A stretch of 64,000 nt of DNA from an uncultured Chloroflexales bacterium. Lineage in GTDB: Bacteria; Chloroflexota; Chloroflexia; Chloroflexales; Chloroflexaceae. Below are positions 1-8,950 of this stretch, one piece after another. Every line of letters begins with the position of its first letter. Within the stretch, counting starts at the first letter, position 1. Where the stretch lies: contig CALGUG010000054.1 in NCBI GenBank assembly GCA_937902315.1, positions 62,001 through 126,000 of the forward strand, in the 5' to 3' direction. The position numbers and the translations under genes were made by a program. The notes beneath the pieces were generated by a model, which had not been told where the DNA came from, searched no databases, and saw only the letters and a program-made list of their open reading frames with translations.

Positions 1-248
1 CCGCGTTTGGCATGGGCGTTAGCCGGGTTGAGGCGCAGCACCGCTTCCAGACAGAAGGCCATCTGGTGCGGATCGTCTAACACGCCGCTTAACCATAACC
101 AAGCGGATTCGTTTTGAGGATCGAGTTGTACTGAGCGCGTCAACAAACCGGCGGCGATGCGCTTTTGCCCGCCTCGGGCGGCAGCAACACCCCGTTGAAA
201 GAGCTTTTCTGCTTCTGGCGTGTTAGCGCGAATTGCTGTTTCTACCAT
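1..248 (-). CDS. TPR-type protein, N-terminal part (runs off the window)
   Basis: Reading the minus strand from the ATG at 248 gives an open frame to the window edge of about 82 residues. It contains the phrase ESAWLWLSGVLDDP followed by FCLEAVLRLNPANAHA. The 666-residue TPR protein at 33134-35134 has the near-identical phrase RAWLWLSGAVETE followed by HCLQRVLQIDPQNRAA in its N-terminus, so the two share an N-terminal helical-repeat module. This type of module precedes membrane or secreted domains in several Chloroflexota proteins, but what follows here lies outside the window. Function unknown; a scaffold or protein-binding role is inferred from the TPR fold only. Confidence 0.6.
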   Translation of the reverse strand, partial: MVETAIRANTPEAEKLFQRGVAAARGGQKRIAAGLLTRSVQLDPQNESAWLWLSGVLDDPHQMAFCLEAVLRLNPANAHAKR

Positions 249-306
249 TGTGTTCTATTTGCTATGTTGCTTGGTCGGAACAAGCATCACATAAAGCCCG
301 TAGGCG

Positions 307-1584
307 CTAGTGTTCTGGTAAGAGCGGATTGATGGCGCGTTGCAGTACAAAGGGATCTTCTACAAGTCGTTTGCGAATCACTTCCCAGTTTTTGGGATCT
401 TCATAGCCAAGCTGCCAAATCGCGATGCCTGCTAGATCGTGTTCTTGAAGGAGCGAAAGCTTCGAGTCGAGACTGCTTTGAGTCGAAAACCAGACTGTGC
501 GCTGCACCCCACCCGTGGTATAGGTGAAGTAGCTCTCGTCGACTTGCCCACGTGTGTCGCGTTGGCGCAGGTTGACGGTCGAATTGGTACGTTCGATCAA
601 CTCTTCGATGCTGCCCCAAGCCATTGCCGTCGCCGGCCCGCCGCTGTTAGGCCAATTATACCCATAGAACGGCACACCGATAACAACTTTCGAGGGATCG
701 ACAACGCTGCGGGCGTATTCTGCCACCTCTTGCACCCAGTAGAGCGGTGCGACCGGACCTGGGCCGCTGCCGCGCCAGCTGTAGTCGTAGGTCATAATGC
801 GCAGACGATCGACATACTGACCGATCACTGTCCAGTCTTGGAAGCCGCCTAGGCCGCCGTAGTCGCTGCTTTTGGCGTGTACGGCTACTGTCAGCATTTT
901 GCCATGGCTATGCAGCGCGTCGGCTAGATCGACGATAAAAGCCGTGTAAGGCTCGCGCATGGAGGTCGCCAGACTCTCATAGTCGATATCGATGCCGTCG
1001 TAGTTGCGCGCTAGCACTTCGTCGACAATGAATTGGATATGGCGTGCGCGCAATTGCGGATCGCGCAGCACATTGACGACCGAATTGTAGTCACCGATAT
1101 TGTGAATAGTCGGAATAATCAGAATATTGTTTTCGTGGGCGATGCGTACCAGCTCGTCGTTGCGCGTGCCATAGAGCTGCCCATTGGCGCTTACTCCGTA
1201 CCAGAACGGGCTGATCTCATCGATAATATCTTTGTTGGCATCGAACGATTCGCGCGCGCCCCCAGCGAAGGTCGGCGGCATCCAAACCGCGATATAGCGC
1301 CCGGTTTTGGGGTGAAAACCGGGAGCATGTTGAACAGTCACTACCTCATTGGTTGGCTCGACGGCGGGTAGCTGGAGCGGTCGGGCCTCAAGCGCTTCTG
1401 GAGTCACAGCTGGCTGATTGGTCTGAACGCTCTGAGCGATCTCGGTCGATTGGATCGGCAGAGCCACCACTTGTTCAGCGAGCTGGATCGTCTGGAATAC
1501 TAAAACACCCCACACTCCAAAAGCTGTCAGGTAGATCAGACTGATAATGGTTGTGCGAAGACGGGGAAAAAATCGTCGGCGCAT
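307..1584 (-). CDS. Membrane-anchored GH18-family (YaaH/spore-germination-like) glycoside hydrolase
   Basis: 425 residues from the ATG at 1584, chosen over an upstream TTG because GGAGAG lies 8 bases before it. An uncleaved membrane anchor is predicted at about residues 12-30, followed by a Pro/Glu-rich linker to about residue 90 and a TIM barrel. The GH18 signature DGIDIDYE is at 196-203, with E203 as the expected acid/base. Further family-like strands are MTYDYSW and IAIWQLGYED near the C-terminus. Proteins of this kind act on cell-wall or chitin-like N-acetylglucosamine polymers outside the membrane. It lies 58 bp downstream of the partial TPR gene start and is probably its own transcript or upstream partner. 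Confidence 0.85.
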   Translation of the reverse strand: MRRRFFPRLRTTIISLIYLTAFGVWGVLVFQTIQLAEQVVALPIQSTEIAQSVQTNQPAVTPEALEARPLQLPAVEPTNEVVTVQHAPGFHPKTGRYIAVWMPPTFAGGARESFDANKDIIDEISPFWYGVSANGQLYGTRNDELVRIAHENNILIIPTIHNIGDYNSVVNVLRDPQLRARHIQFIVDEVLARNYDGIDIDYESLATSMREPYTAFIVDLADALHSHGKMLTVAVHAKSSDYGGLGGFQDWTVIGQYVDRLRIMTYDYSWRGSGPGPVAPLYWVQEVAEYARSVVDPSKVVIGVPFYGYNWPNSGGPATAMAWGSIEELIERTNSTVNLRQRDTRGQVDESYFTYTTGGVQRTVWFSTQSSLDSKLSLLQEHDLAGIAIWQLGYEDPKNWEVIRKRLVEDPFVLQRAINPLLPEH

Positions 1585-2372
1585 GTAGGAGGCTCTCCAT
1601 TCCAGCAAGCTGGTTTAAGGTTATAAGAGGTCGTTGTTTTATTTAAAACGCAAGAGTAACCAGCGTGGAAGCATAAAGGTGTAGTTGCTATTTAGCGACA
1701 GGGTTCCACCCATAATGAGAGATTTCCTCACAATTATGATGTGCATCCTGCATCATTATAGAGGTCGAGCAAGAAGAGTGTCAAGCATACACTCGCGGCG
1801 CGCTCGTTCTCTAAGCCTTATTGCCAGCGCTTGCGGGTCGAAAACTCAAGCGTTTCAAGATAATTATCAGCTTTGAGAGCACAAAAATATTAAAGAGCAT
1901 GCATTGTGCATGCTCTTTAATACAGAAGGAGGGAGAAAGGTCTTTCGCATAACAAACCGATCAGCAATTCAGTTTGTGTGCTTAGCTTTTAATTATAGCT
2001 GCCCGATATGAGAAGATACTGAAAATAGCTTTAGTGTTTGATTAAGAATAAATGAAGAACATGATTTCTAGGTCTAAAGTCTGATTGTTGGCTCAGACTT
2101 TGGGCCGAAAAAACAATCGGCATTGGGGCCGATGCAGAAAAGGACTTCTGAACGCTATAATGAGATCAGTACGACAGTAGTAGTGACGGATACTGTAGTA
2201 GAGATCTTTTCTCTTTCTTAAAAATCCTCACCGTTACTCCCCATAACTCCTCAGCGGCTACCTAGACCTATAGGTGGCCGTTTCCGCATTTGTGGGCCAT
2301 GTGGGCCAAAAAGCTGTATCCCTGCTGCGTCATGCTGTGCGAATCTCCTTCTGATTCTCCACAAAAAATCTA
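1585..2372. other. Long intergenic region upstream of ssb
   Basis: About 790 bases with no convincing gene; the one short plus-strand frame (1685-1876) has no family resemblance. It holds a perfect 14-bp stem at 1890-1920 and a 9-bp stem at 2076-2101 (AAAGTCTGA / TCAGACTTT), then a T-rich stretch before the ssb promoter. Nothing else recognised. Confidence 0.6.
1890..1920. terminator. Perfect 14-bp hairpin, terminator-like
   Basis: Arms TTAAAGAGCATGCA and its exact complement flank a 3-base loop. There are A/T bases on both sides but no long T tract, and no gene ends next to it on either strand. It could be a terminator of an unannotated short RNA or a protein-binding palindrome. Confidence 0.5.
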
Positions 2373-2401
2373 TTGACGTTTTCAAACAAATGTGCTATAC
2401 T
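2373..2401 (+). promoter_or_regulatory. Sigma-70 promoter of ssb
   Basis: TTGACG at 2373-2378 and TATACT at 2396-2401 are separated by 17 bases, close to consensus. The predicted start is about 55 bases upstream of the ssb ATG. Confidence 0.75.
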
Positions 2402-2463
2402 TAGGGCTGACTCCACATATGGTCTACACTGGGTAGGCTGATACTTTAACGAAGGAGCAGCAT

Positions 2464-3006
2464 ATGTCACGCGGTTTGAACAAAATTCAGATCATCGGTC
2501 GTTTGGGTCGCGATCCCGAAATGCGCATCACTAGCGAAGGCAAGTCGGTTACCAACTTCAGTGTCGCTACCGGCGGCACCTGGACCGATAGCAACGGTAT
2601 CCAACGCGACGATACCGAGTGGTTCCGTGTCGAAGCTTGGGATCGTTTGGCCGAGACCTGCAACAACTACCTCCACAAGGGTGATCAGGTCTACATTGAA
2701 GGTCGCATCAAAACCCGCAAATACACCGATTCGAATGGTATCGAGCGCACTTCGGTTGATGTAGTCGCCAACAATATGCTCATCTTGACGAGCCGCAACA
2801 GCCAGAACACGAGCCCAAATAGCGGCGGCTATGGCGACGACAACTACTACGATGAGGCTCCTGCCGCGCCAGTACGTCAACCGGCTCGTGCCGCAGCACC
2901 TCAGCGTGCGCCTGCTCCGTCGGCTGCACCGCAACGCGCTCCGGTGGCCCGTCCTACCCGCAACGCGCCTCAGCCGATCGACGACGAAGACGATATTCCC
3001 TTCTAG
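2464..3006 (+). CDS. ssb: Single-stranded DNA-binding protein
   Basis: 180 residues. The N-terminal OB fold (about 1-110) begins MSRGLNKIQIIGRLGRDPEM and contains the family phrases TEWFRVEAWDRLAE and GDQVYIEGRI. A flexible Pro/Ala/Arg-rich linker of roughly 45 residues follows, and the protein ends in the acidic tip DDEDDIPF that binds partner proteins. SSB coats single-stranded DNA in replication, recombination and repair. AGGAG lies 8 bases before the ATG. The gene is monocistronic, with a strong promoter upstream and a terminator directly after the stop. Confidence 0.97.
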   Translation: MSRGLNKIQIIGRLGRDPEMRITSEGKSVTNFSVATGGTWTDSNGIQRDDTEWFRVEAWDRLAETCNNYLHKGDQVYIEGRIKTRKYTDSNGIERTSVDVVANNMLILTSRNSQNTSPNSGGYGDDNYYDEAPAAPVRQPARAAAPQRAPAPSAAPQRAPVARPTRNAPQPIDDEDDIPF

Positions 3007-3036
3007 GCCATAGCCTAGTTGCCTAGACGATAGAAC

Positions 3037-3065
3037 GAGCGGTCACTTCGGTGGCCGCTCTTTTT
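3037..3065 (+). terminator. Rho-independent terminator of ssb
   Basis: Stem GAGCGGTCAC / GTGGCCGCTC (one G-T pair) with a TTCG tetraloop, followed by TTTTT. Confidence 0.9.
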
Positions 3066-3234
3066 GTGTTTGCTTTTGTGGTCTTTGGCAGAGCGGAACT
3101 CTGCACTTTCCCCTGAGTTTTCTCTCTGTTTGGCAATGAAAGGCAGCGTTTGAACCTGCTTGCTGCTTGCAGCAGGCAGGTTGCAGCGAGGGCAACGAAG
3201 CAGCGAAGGCAGCGAAGGCAGCGAAAGGTGAGAT

Positions 3235-3320
3235 GGACTGGATGGAAGGGGTGTGATTTGGTAGCCGTAGGCGGACGCGCCAGGGAATGAATGGAAGCTA
3301 GAAGCGTCGACGCTAGCGCT
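3235..3320 (-). repeat. Dispersed repeat A, copy 1
   Basis: Reverse-orientation copy with its core at 3260-3280, in the 310-bp gap between the ssb terminator and the YdeI-like gene. The gap also holds a short fragment of repeat B at about 3082-3110 (GGCAGAGCGGAACTCTGCAC) and a GCAGC-rich stretch at 3150-3215. Confidence 0.8.
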
Positions 3321-3376
3321 TGAGACGATGTAAAGGAAGCGACATAGTTGTTTTGGTGCGAAAGCGAAGAGCGAGG

Positions 3377-3976
3377 CTATTCCGATGCCTTTTGGGAGGC
3401 GTTTGTGCGTTTGAGGCTGCCTAACCTGCGCCCTTGGGCCGAGTCGCTGATGAGCTGTGCGAGGCGGCGTTGGCGGGTGGCCTCTTGCTTGGCGCTCATA
3501 ACCCAGTGAATGGCCGTGCGGCGGTAGGAGGGCGCTTGGCTCTGGAAGAAGTTCCAAGCCTCGCTGTTGGCCTGAAACTGCTCGAGCATGGCAGCGGGCA
3601 GTTCGCTCGGGCGCTCTTGTTCATAGCTGTAGATCTTCGATTTGGCCTCTTTGCGCCGTTCGAAGGCCGCCAAACCAGCCGGATGCATGCGCCCTTCGCG
3701 AATAAGCACTTCGACGCGGGCGATATTGACCGCGCTCCAAACGCTATTGGGCTTGCGCGGTGTAAAACGATTGTAGTAGCTCTGCTCGTCGATGCTGCGG
3801 CGCACACTGTCGATCCAGCCGAAGCAGAGCGCTTCGTCGACCGATTCCTGCCAGGTGATGCTGGTTTTGCCCGAGGATTTTTTGTAGTAGCCCACTAAGA
3901 GTTCGCTAGCAGTAGCGTGGTTAGCTTCGAACCAAGCGCGCAACTGCTCTGGATTCTCGAAAAACATAATGTCCAT
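3377..3976 (-). CDS. YdeI/OmpD-associated family protein
   Basis: 199 residues. The family hallmarks are the run ESVDEALCFGWIDSVRRSID near residue 42, the later FTPRKPNSVWSAVN, and a basic C-terminal helix (KRTNASQKASE). These proteins are called YdeI/OmdA-like or bacteriocin-protection proteins; their biochemical role is not settled. TAAGGAG sits 7 bases before the ATG. The gene diverges from metY across a 132-bp gap. Confidence 0.8.
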   Translation of the reverse strand: MDIMFFENPEQLRAWFEANHATASELLVGYYKKSSGKTSITWQESVDEALCFGWIDSVRRSIDEQSYYNRFTPRKPNSVWSAVNIARVEVLIREGRMHPAGLAAFERRKEAKSKIYSYEQERPSELPAAMLEQFQANSEAWNFFQSQAPSYRRTAIHWVMSAKQEATRQRRLAQLISDSAQGRRLGSLKRTNASQKASE

Positions 3977-4025
3977 GCTTGTACTCCTTACTACGAGCGG
4001 CCCAAACTGCGAGGAAGCGCTATTC

Positions 4026-4052
4026 TTGACAAAATTGACTTATAAATATAAT
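4026..4052 (+). promoter_or_regulatory. Probable metY promoter
   Basis: TTGACA at 4026-4031 and TATAAT at 4047-4052 are separated by 15 bases; a shifted TAATAT would give 17. The leader to the metY ATG is about 50 bases, too short to hold a SAM riboswitch. Confidence 0.6.
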
Positions 4053-4108
4053 ATTGCTCAACTAGAATGGTGGTCTTGCAATAGGTTAAAGCGTAAGGAG
4101 ACAATGAT

Positions 4109-5395
4109 ATGTCTGAGGAGATCCGTTTTACCGGTTTCGATACCTTGGCGCTGCATGCAGGGCAGCAACCTGACCCAACGACGGGCGCTCGCGCAGTGCC
4201 GATCTATGCAACCACATCGTACCAGTTCCAAGATACCGAGCACGCCGCTCGTCTGTTCGGCTTGCAGGAGTTTGGTAACATCTATACCCGCATTATGAAC
4301 CCCACCACCGATGTGCTCGAGCAGCGCATCGCCGCTCTGGAAGGTGGTGTTGGCGCATTGGCTTTGGCTTCGGGCCAAGCCGCCGAAACCCTGGCGATTT
4401 TGAATATTGCGGGCGCTGGCGATAATATCGTGGCTTCGACCGACCTGTACGGCGGTACCTACAACCTGTTTAAGCATACGCTGAGCAAGCTGGGCATTAC
4501 CACCACTTTTGTCGATGCACGCGACTTTGAGGGCTTTGAGAAGGCGATCAACGACCGGACCAAGGCCTTTTTCCTTGAATTTATCGGCAATCCCAAGCTC
4601 GATATCCTCGATCTTGAGCGGATCGCGGCCATTGCGCATGCCAAGGGTGTGCCGGTGATCGTCGATGCTACTACAGTAACGCCCGCTCTGGCGCGGCCGT
4701 TCGAGTGGGGTGCGGATATCATTATACATTCGGCCACCAAGTATATCGGCGGCCATGGCACCAGCATCGGCGGTTTGATCGTCGACAGCGGCAAGTTCGA
4801 CTGGAGCAACGGCCGCTTCCCCGAGTTCACCGAGCCAGATCCGAGCTATCACGGTATTGTGTATACCCAAGCTTTCGGTCCGCTGGCCTACATTCTGAAG
4901 GCGCGCGTTCAGGGCTTGCGCGATACCGGCGCTGCCATTAGCCCGTTCAACTCCTTCTTGCTGTTGCAAGGCCTCGAAACCCTCAGCCTGCGCATGGAGC
5001 GCCATAGCCAGAACGCCTTGGCGGTCGCGCGCTATCTGCAGGAGCACGAGAAGGTTGCCTGGGTCAACTACCCGGGCCTGCCCAATAGCCCCAGCTACGC
5101 TTTGGCTCAGAAGTATTTGCCCAAGGGCCAGAGCGGCATCGTCGGCTTCGGCGTGAAGGGCGGACGTGCGGCAGGCAAAACCTTTATCGAGAGCCTGAAA
5201 CTCTTCTCGCACCTCGCCAATATCGGCGATGCCAAGAGCTTGGCGATTCACCCTGCGACTACCACCCATAGCCAGCTCACCCCAGAGGAGCAGGTCTTGA
5301 CTGGCGTAACCGATGACTACATTCGTTTGTCGGTCGGTATCGAGACGATCGACGACATTATCGCCGACCTCGAACAGGCGCTGGCGAAGGTCTAG
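4109..5395 (+). CDS. metY: O-acetylhomoserine aminocarboxypropyltransferase (sulfhydrylase)
   Basis: 428 residues, a Cys/Met-metabolism PLP enzyme that joins O-acetylhomoserine and sulfide to homocysteine. The start resembles the MetY group (FDTLALHAGQQPD). Substrate-binding YTRIMNPT is at 59-66, the PLP-stacking region ASGQAAE is near 87-93, and the PLP lysine is K211 in HSATKYIGGHG. The C-terminal SVGIETIDDIIADLEQAL is typical. AAGGAG lies 8 bases before the ATG. It is followed after 110 bp by metX, so the pair encodes two consecutive steps of direct-sulfhydrylation methionine synthesis. Confidence 0.95.
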   Translation: MSEEIRFTGFDTLALHAGQQPDPTTGARAVPIYATTSYQFQDTEHAARLFGLQEFGNIYTRIMNPTTDVLEQRIAALEGGVGALALASGQAAETLAILNIAGAGDNIVASTDLYGGTYNLFKHTLSKLGITTTFVDARDFEGFEKAINDRTKAFFLEFIGNPKLDILDLERIAAIAHAKGVPVIVDATTVTPALARPFEWGADIIIHSATKYIGGHGTSIGGLIVDSGKFDWSNGRFPEFTEPDPSYHGIVYTQAFGPLAYILKARVQGLRDTGAAISPFNSFLLLQGLETLSLRMERHSQNALAVARYLQEHEKVAWVNYPGLPNSPSYALAQKYLPKGQSGIVGFGVKGGRAAGKTFIESLKLFSHLANIGDAKSLAIHPATTTHSQLTPEEQVLTGVTDDYIRLSVGIETIDDIIADLEQALAKV

Positions 5396-5505
5396 CACTC
5401 GTTCGGCGACAAACTTGTTTGTCTAGGGCGTTAGGGACTTGGTGTTCGCCAAGACCCTTCGCCCTTTTGCGCTATTACCTTCACTATCAGGACTATAGGT
5501 GACGG

Positions 5506-6618
5506 ATGGAATTTGTTCGTACACAATACGCCACATGGGAAGAGCCGCTCGTGCTTGAGAGCGGCCTATCGTTAGCGCCGATCACCTTAGCCTACGAGGT
5601 CTATGGTGAGCTGAACGAGACCCGTGACAATGCGATTTTCGTTTTGCACGCTCTTTCGGGCGATGCCCACGCAGCGGGCCGCCATAGCGCGAGCGATCGC
5701 TACCCGGGCTGGTGGGATGGTCTGATCGGACCGGGCAAGCCGCTCGACACCGAGCGTTTTTGTGTGATCTGTTCGAATGTTTTGGGTGGCTGCAAAGGCA
5801 GCACAGGCCCGAGCAGCATCGATCCAGCGACTGGTCGGCCCTACGGCGCTCGTTTTCCGGTCGTGACAATCGGCGATATGGTCGAAGCTCAGGCGCGCCT
5901 GCTCGATCGGCTGGAGATCGGGCAGCTGCTGGCGGTGGTAGGCGGTTCGATGGGCGGTTACCAAGCGATGGAGTGGGCGGTGCGTTACCCCGAGCGGGTG
6001 CGGGGTGTGATTCCGCTGGCGACCAGCTCGCGTTCGACAGCTCAAACCTTGGCCTGGAGTGCGATCGGAAGGCGCGCGATAATGAGCGACCCGAACTGGC
6101 GGGGCGGCGATTATTACGGCAGCCATCTGCCCATCCACGGGTTGGCTGTGGCGCGCATGATCGGGCATATCACCTACCTCAGCCCCGAGAGCTTAGAGCG
6201 CAAGTTTGGCCGCAGCCTGCAGGCCAGCGATGTGTTTTCTTATCAGCTCGGCCCCGAGTTCGCGATCGAAAGTTATCTCGACTATCAAGGCGCGAGCTTT
6301 AACGCGCGCTTTGATGCCAATAGCTATCTCTACATACTCAAGGCGATCGACTATTGGGATCTGGGGGCGGCCTACGGTTCGCTCGATCAAGCCTTGGCCC
6401 GTTCTCAAGCGCGCTGGCAGATCTTTTCCTTCAGCAGCGACTGGCTCTACCCGGTCAGCGAGAGCGAATTGATCGCCCAAAGCCTTGAGCGCCAAGGGAA
6501 GCACTACGAACATATTGTGATCGAGTCGAGTCTGGGCCACGATGCCTTCCTGCTAGAGGAAGAGAAGGTGGGCGGAGCTATGTCGCGCTTTTTAAACGAG
6601 TTGCAAGCCAGCGCCTAG
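5506..6618 (+). CDS. metX: Homoserine O-acetyltransferase
   Basis: 370 residues with an alpha/beta-hydrolase fold. The nucleophile is S148 in GGSMGGYQ, with the acid at D312 (FSSDWLYP) and the base at H345 (LGHDAFLLE). The oxyanion/substrate loops HALSGDAHA and NVLGGCKGSTGPSS are typical of MetX. It transfers acetyl from acetyl-CoA to homoserine and so supplies the MetY substrate. The C-terminal part carries all three catalytic residues, so the gene looks intact. A long palindromic terminator follows. Confidence 0.95.
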   Translation: MEFVRTQYATWEEPLVLESGLSLAPITLAYEVYGELNETRDNAIFVLHALSGDAHAAGRHSASDRYPGWWDGLIGPGKPLDTERFCVICSNVLGGCKGSTGPSSIDPATGRPYGARFPVVTIGDMVEAQARLLDRLEIGQLLAVVGGSMGGYQAMEWAVRYPERVRGVIPLATSSRSTAQTLAWSAIGRRAIMSDPNWRGGDYYGSHLPIHGLAVARMIGHITYLSPESLERKFGRSLQASDVFSYQLGPEFAIESYLDYQGASFNARFDANSYLYILKAIDYWDLGAAYGSLDQALARSQARWQIFSFSSDWLYPVSESELIAQSLERQGKHYEHIVIESSLGHDAFLLEEEKVGGAMSRFLNELQASA

Positions 6619-6641
6619 AGCGCTTTCGGCTGACAGAACAA

Positions 6642-6671
6642 AGACCCGTATGCCGATCGGCATACGGGTCT
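6642..6671. terminator. Bidirectional terminator between metX and the dipeptidase gene
   Basis: Perfect 15-bp arms (AGACCCGTATGCCGA and complement) with no loop bases; AACAA and its partner TTGTT extend the stem outside a small bulge. It serves two convergent genes. Confidence 0.8.
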
Positions 6672-6693
6672 GCTTTGTTTACAGGAGTGTGCT

Positions 6694-7761
6694 TTAGGCC
6701 TTCCAAGTCTTGCGCAGCACACGCAGCCAGTTTTCGTGGCCGATCTTGCGCAGCGAGGCCTCGTCGTAACCGCGCTCGCGTAGAGCGGCGATCAGCTTTT
6801 GGTTGCCCGAAACATCGCCGATCTCGTTGGGTATCGTGGCGCCGTCGAAGTCGGAGCCGAGCGCAACGCGGTCGATGCCCAAGCGCTCGACCAGATAGTC
6901 GATATGGCGCACCATGGTCTCGATCGGGGTGTCCTTGTTGTTGGCACCGTCTTCGCGTAAGAAGGCGACCGCATAGTTCAGGCCGACGATGCCATCGGAT
7001 TCCTTGATGGCGTCGAGCTGCTTGTCGGTCAGGTTGCGGCTCACTGGGCAGATCGCGTGGACGTTCGAGTGGGTCGCTACCAGCGGCTTGTCCGAGATCG
7101 CGGCCACATCCCAGAAGCCCTTCTCGTTCATGTGCGAGAGGTCGATCATAATGCCCATGCGGTTACAGGCGCGCACCAGCTCCTTGCCAGCATCGGTCAG
7201 GCCCGGGCCGATATCGGGCGAGTGCGGGAAGGCGAAGGGCACACCGTGGGCGAAGGCGGTCGGGCGGCTCCAAACCGGGCCGAGCGAGCGCAGACCGGCT
7301 TTATAAAAGACATCTAGCGCCTCGAGGTTGGTATCGATCGCCTCGGCACCCTCGAAGTGCAGAATAGCAGCTACCGTTCCATTGGCGAAGCTCTGTTCGA
7401 GATCGGCGACCGTGCGGGCGACCTTAAACTTGCCTTGCGACTGCTCTTCCAAGCGGAACAGCAGCGAGCTCATGCCGATCGCCATGCGCTGAGCGTAGGC
7501 GAGCTTCAGCGGCTTGGGCAGGCGCATATCGGGCTTGCCATCGGGCTGCGGATCGTTCGGCTCTTCGGGATCGGAGGGATCGCGCGGAATGAAAACAGCG
7601 AAGAAACCGCCTCCAAAGCCGCCCTCGATAGCGCGCGGCAGGTCGATGTGGCCTTCATTGCTGCGCTCAAAGAAGCTGCGCGGGGTCTCGCGCTTCTGGG
7701 TGTAGAGATCGAGCAGAGTATCGTTGTGTCCGTCGAAAATCAGAATGGGTTCAGTGGTCAC
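6694..7761 (-). CDS. Membrane dipeptidase (renal dipeptidase, peptidase M19)
   Basis: 355 residues. The zinc site begins with FDGHNDTLLD (H12, D14). The bridging glutamate lies in ILHFEGAEAI, further histidines in VATHSNVHAICPVSRNLTD, and the late aspartate motif is ALGSDFDGATIP. All family metal ligands appear present. There is no signal peptide at the N-terminus, so despite the family name it should be cytosolic. These enzymes cleave dipeptides, including D-amino-acid dipeptides. It stands alone, convergent with metX. Confidence 0.9.
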   Translation of the reverse strand: MTTEPILIFDGHNDTLLDLYTQKRETPRSFFERSNEGHIDLPRAIEGGFGGGFFAVFIPRDPSDPEEPNDPQPDGKPDMRLPKPLKLAYAQRMAIGMSSLLFRLEEQSQGKFKVARTVADLEQSFANGTVAAILHFEGAEAIDTNLEALDVFYKAGLRSLGPVWSRPTAFAHGVPFAFPHSPDIGPGLTDAGKELVRACNRMGIMIDLSHMNEKGFWDVAAISDKPLVATHSNVHAICPVSRNLTDKQLDAIKESDGIVGLNYAVAFLREDGANNKDTPIETMVRHIDYLVERLGIDRVALGSDFDGATIPNEIGDVSGNQKLIAALRERGYDEASLRKIGHENWLRVLRKTWKA

Positions 7762-7911
7762 GACAAATCCTTTCTTTGGCCGTGCGCTATCTTACCATCG
7801 GCTGAGGTCGTTTAAAGCGCTATCGATGGTTTTGAAAGCTCACTTTGTATGGCTATTGTATGTCTGTTTGATGCGCGGCGCAAGAAAGGAGCATTTTAAC
7901 GCTTGGGAAGC

Positions 7912-7951
7912 AAAAAAACTAGGCGAGGAAAGCGCTAAAACCCTCGCCTAG
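7912..7951 (-). terminator. Terminator of cas6
   Basis: Stem CTAGGCGAGG / CCTCGCCTAG (7919-7951) followed on the minus strand by a run of seven T. It shows that cas6 is the last gene of its transcript. Confidence 0.85.
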
Positions 7952-7990
7952 CCTATGGTGCGTTATGTGCTGTCGAACGATTTGTGCTAC

Positions 7991-8950
7991 TTACTTGATC
8001 TCTTCGATACTGTACCAGCCATCGCCCTTGACCGCATTTTTGCCCACATGAATGATGCTGCCCCAGGCCAGCCATTCGCGCAGCGGCTCGATCTCGCCTT
8101 CCAGATCGACGCTGCCGATCAGACCGCCGATCGGCGTCGAGCGGCCTTGGCGCGACGAGGAGCTGATCACATCGACCCAGCGCGTATTGTCGGCGATCAC
8201 TCGAACGCGCTCGGTTTGGGCGATCACCGCGCGGTGGTTGAGTACCAGAGGCCCTTGGCCATAGGCGCGCCCCAACTCGTTGAGGCGCTCGATCAGACGT
8301 TGAATAAAGGGCCGCAGTTGGAAGGTGCGCATCAGCTGTTTGGCTTCAATCAAGCGTAAGGGTGTGTGGAAGCGCAGGCGCAGCCGCTCGCGCGGCAGGC
8401 GGATCGCAGCTTTGGCCACCTGCTCTGAGCTGATCGGCAGACCGAGCACGCAGACTTGTCCTTTCTCGGCTGTGTAGAGCGTTTCGCGGCTTCCGGTGAG
8501 TGGATCGACCGCATCGATCTGCACAATGTCGGCTTGGCCACGACGGCCGCGATTGCTGCTGACGGGCCGACCCATGCCTGTTTCCGAAAGGCCCGAGGCG
8601 GCCATAACGATGTAGGGGAAGAGCTGTGATGGTCTTCCAAATAGCGCCAGTCCAAAGCGTAACGATTCGCCGGGCGCGTAGGTGCGCCCAACCGGAGGAC
8701 GAGTGACGTAAGGGCGCGGGCGCTGTTCGCCGCCGCTCTCGCCTATGTCGCGCATGGGGGCGACCAATTGGGCCACCGGACAGATCTCTTTAAGCGAGCA
8801 GCCTGAGCATGAGGTTACGGTTTTGTTGACGCAAAAACGATTCCAGAGTGCTCCGATCAATGCACCTCGCAACGATGATCCAGCTTGCTCTTCAAGGATC
8901 ATAGGGGTGCGAACTTTTGCACTAAACTCTAAATGATGAGTCGTCAGCAT
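7991..8950 (-). CDS. cas6: Cas6-type CRISPR RNA-processing endoribonuclease (RAMP)
   Basis: 319 residues of the Cas6 group with a conserved C-terminal RAMP domain. Near the N-terminus are SSLRGALIGALWNRFC and a cysteine cluster (C40, C48, C51, C57 in SCSGCSLKEICP), as in many of these proteins. The C-terminus has TPIGGLIGSVDLEGEI and the glycine-rich loop IIHVGKNAVKGDGWYSIE. It should cut the long CRISPR transcript in each repeat to leave the 8-base handle. It lies 490 bp beyond the old end of the array, apart from all other cas genes but on the same strand. AGGAG precedes the ATG. The catalytic residues are not certain by eye. Confidence 0.85.
   Translation of the reverse strand: MLTTHHLEFSAKVRTPMILEEQAGSSLRGALIGALWNRFCVNKTVTSCSGCSLKEICPVAQLVAPMRDIGESGGEQRPRPYVTRPPVGRTYAPGESLRFGLALFGRPSQLFPYIVMAASGLSETGMGRPVSSNRGRRGQADIVQIDAVDPLTGSRETLYTAEKGQVCVLGLPISSEQVAKAAIRLPRERLRLRFHTPLRLIEAKQLMRTFQLRPFIQRLIERLNELGRAYGQGPLVLNHRAVIAQTERVRVIADNTRWVDVISSSSRQGRSTPIGGLIGSVDLEGEIEPLREWLAWGSIIHVGKNAVKGDGWYSIEEIK

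Noticed and set aside
1685..1876. 63-codon frame upstream of ssb
   Set aside because: Arg/Ser-rich product with no motif, in an intergenic region with hairpins.
3015..3557. 180-codon minus frame ending at the ssb terminator
   Set aside because: It overlaps the YdeI-like gene in another frame and reads through repeat A (phrase ASAYGYQ); no motif.
3969..4108. Possible SAM riboswitch before metY
   Set aside because: The promoter leaves only about 50 bases of leader and no SAM-type stems were found.
4058..5398. 446-codon frame opposite metY
   Set aside because: Exact antisense of a clear metY gene; long shadow frames are common in this codon usage.
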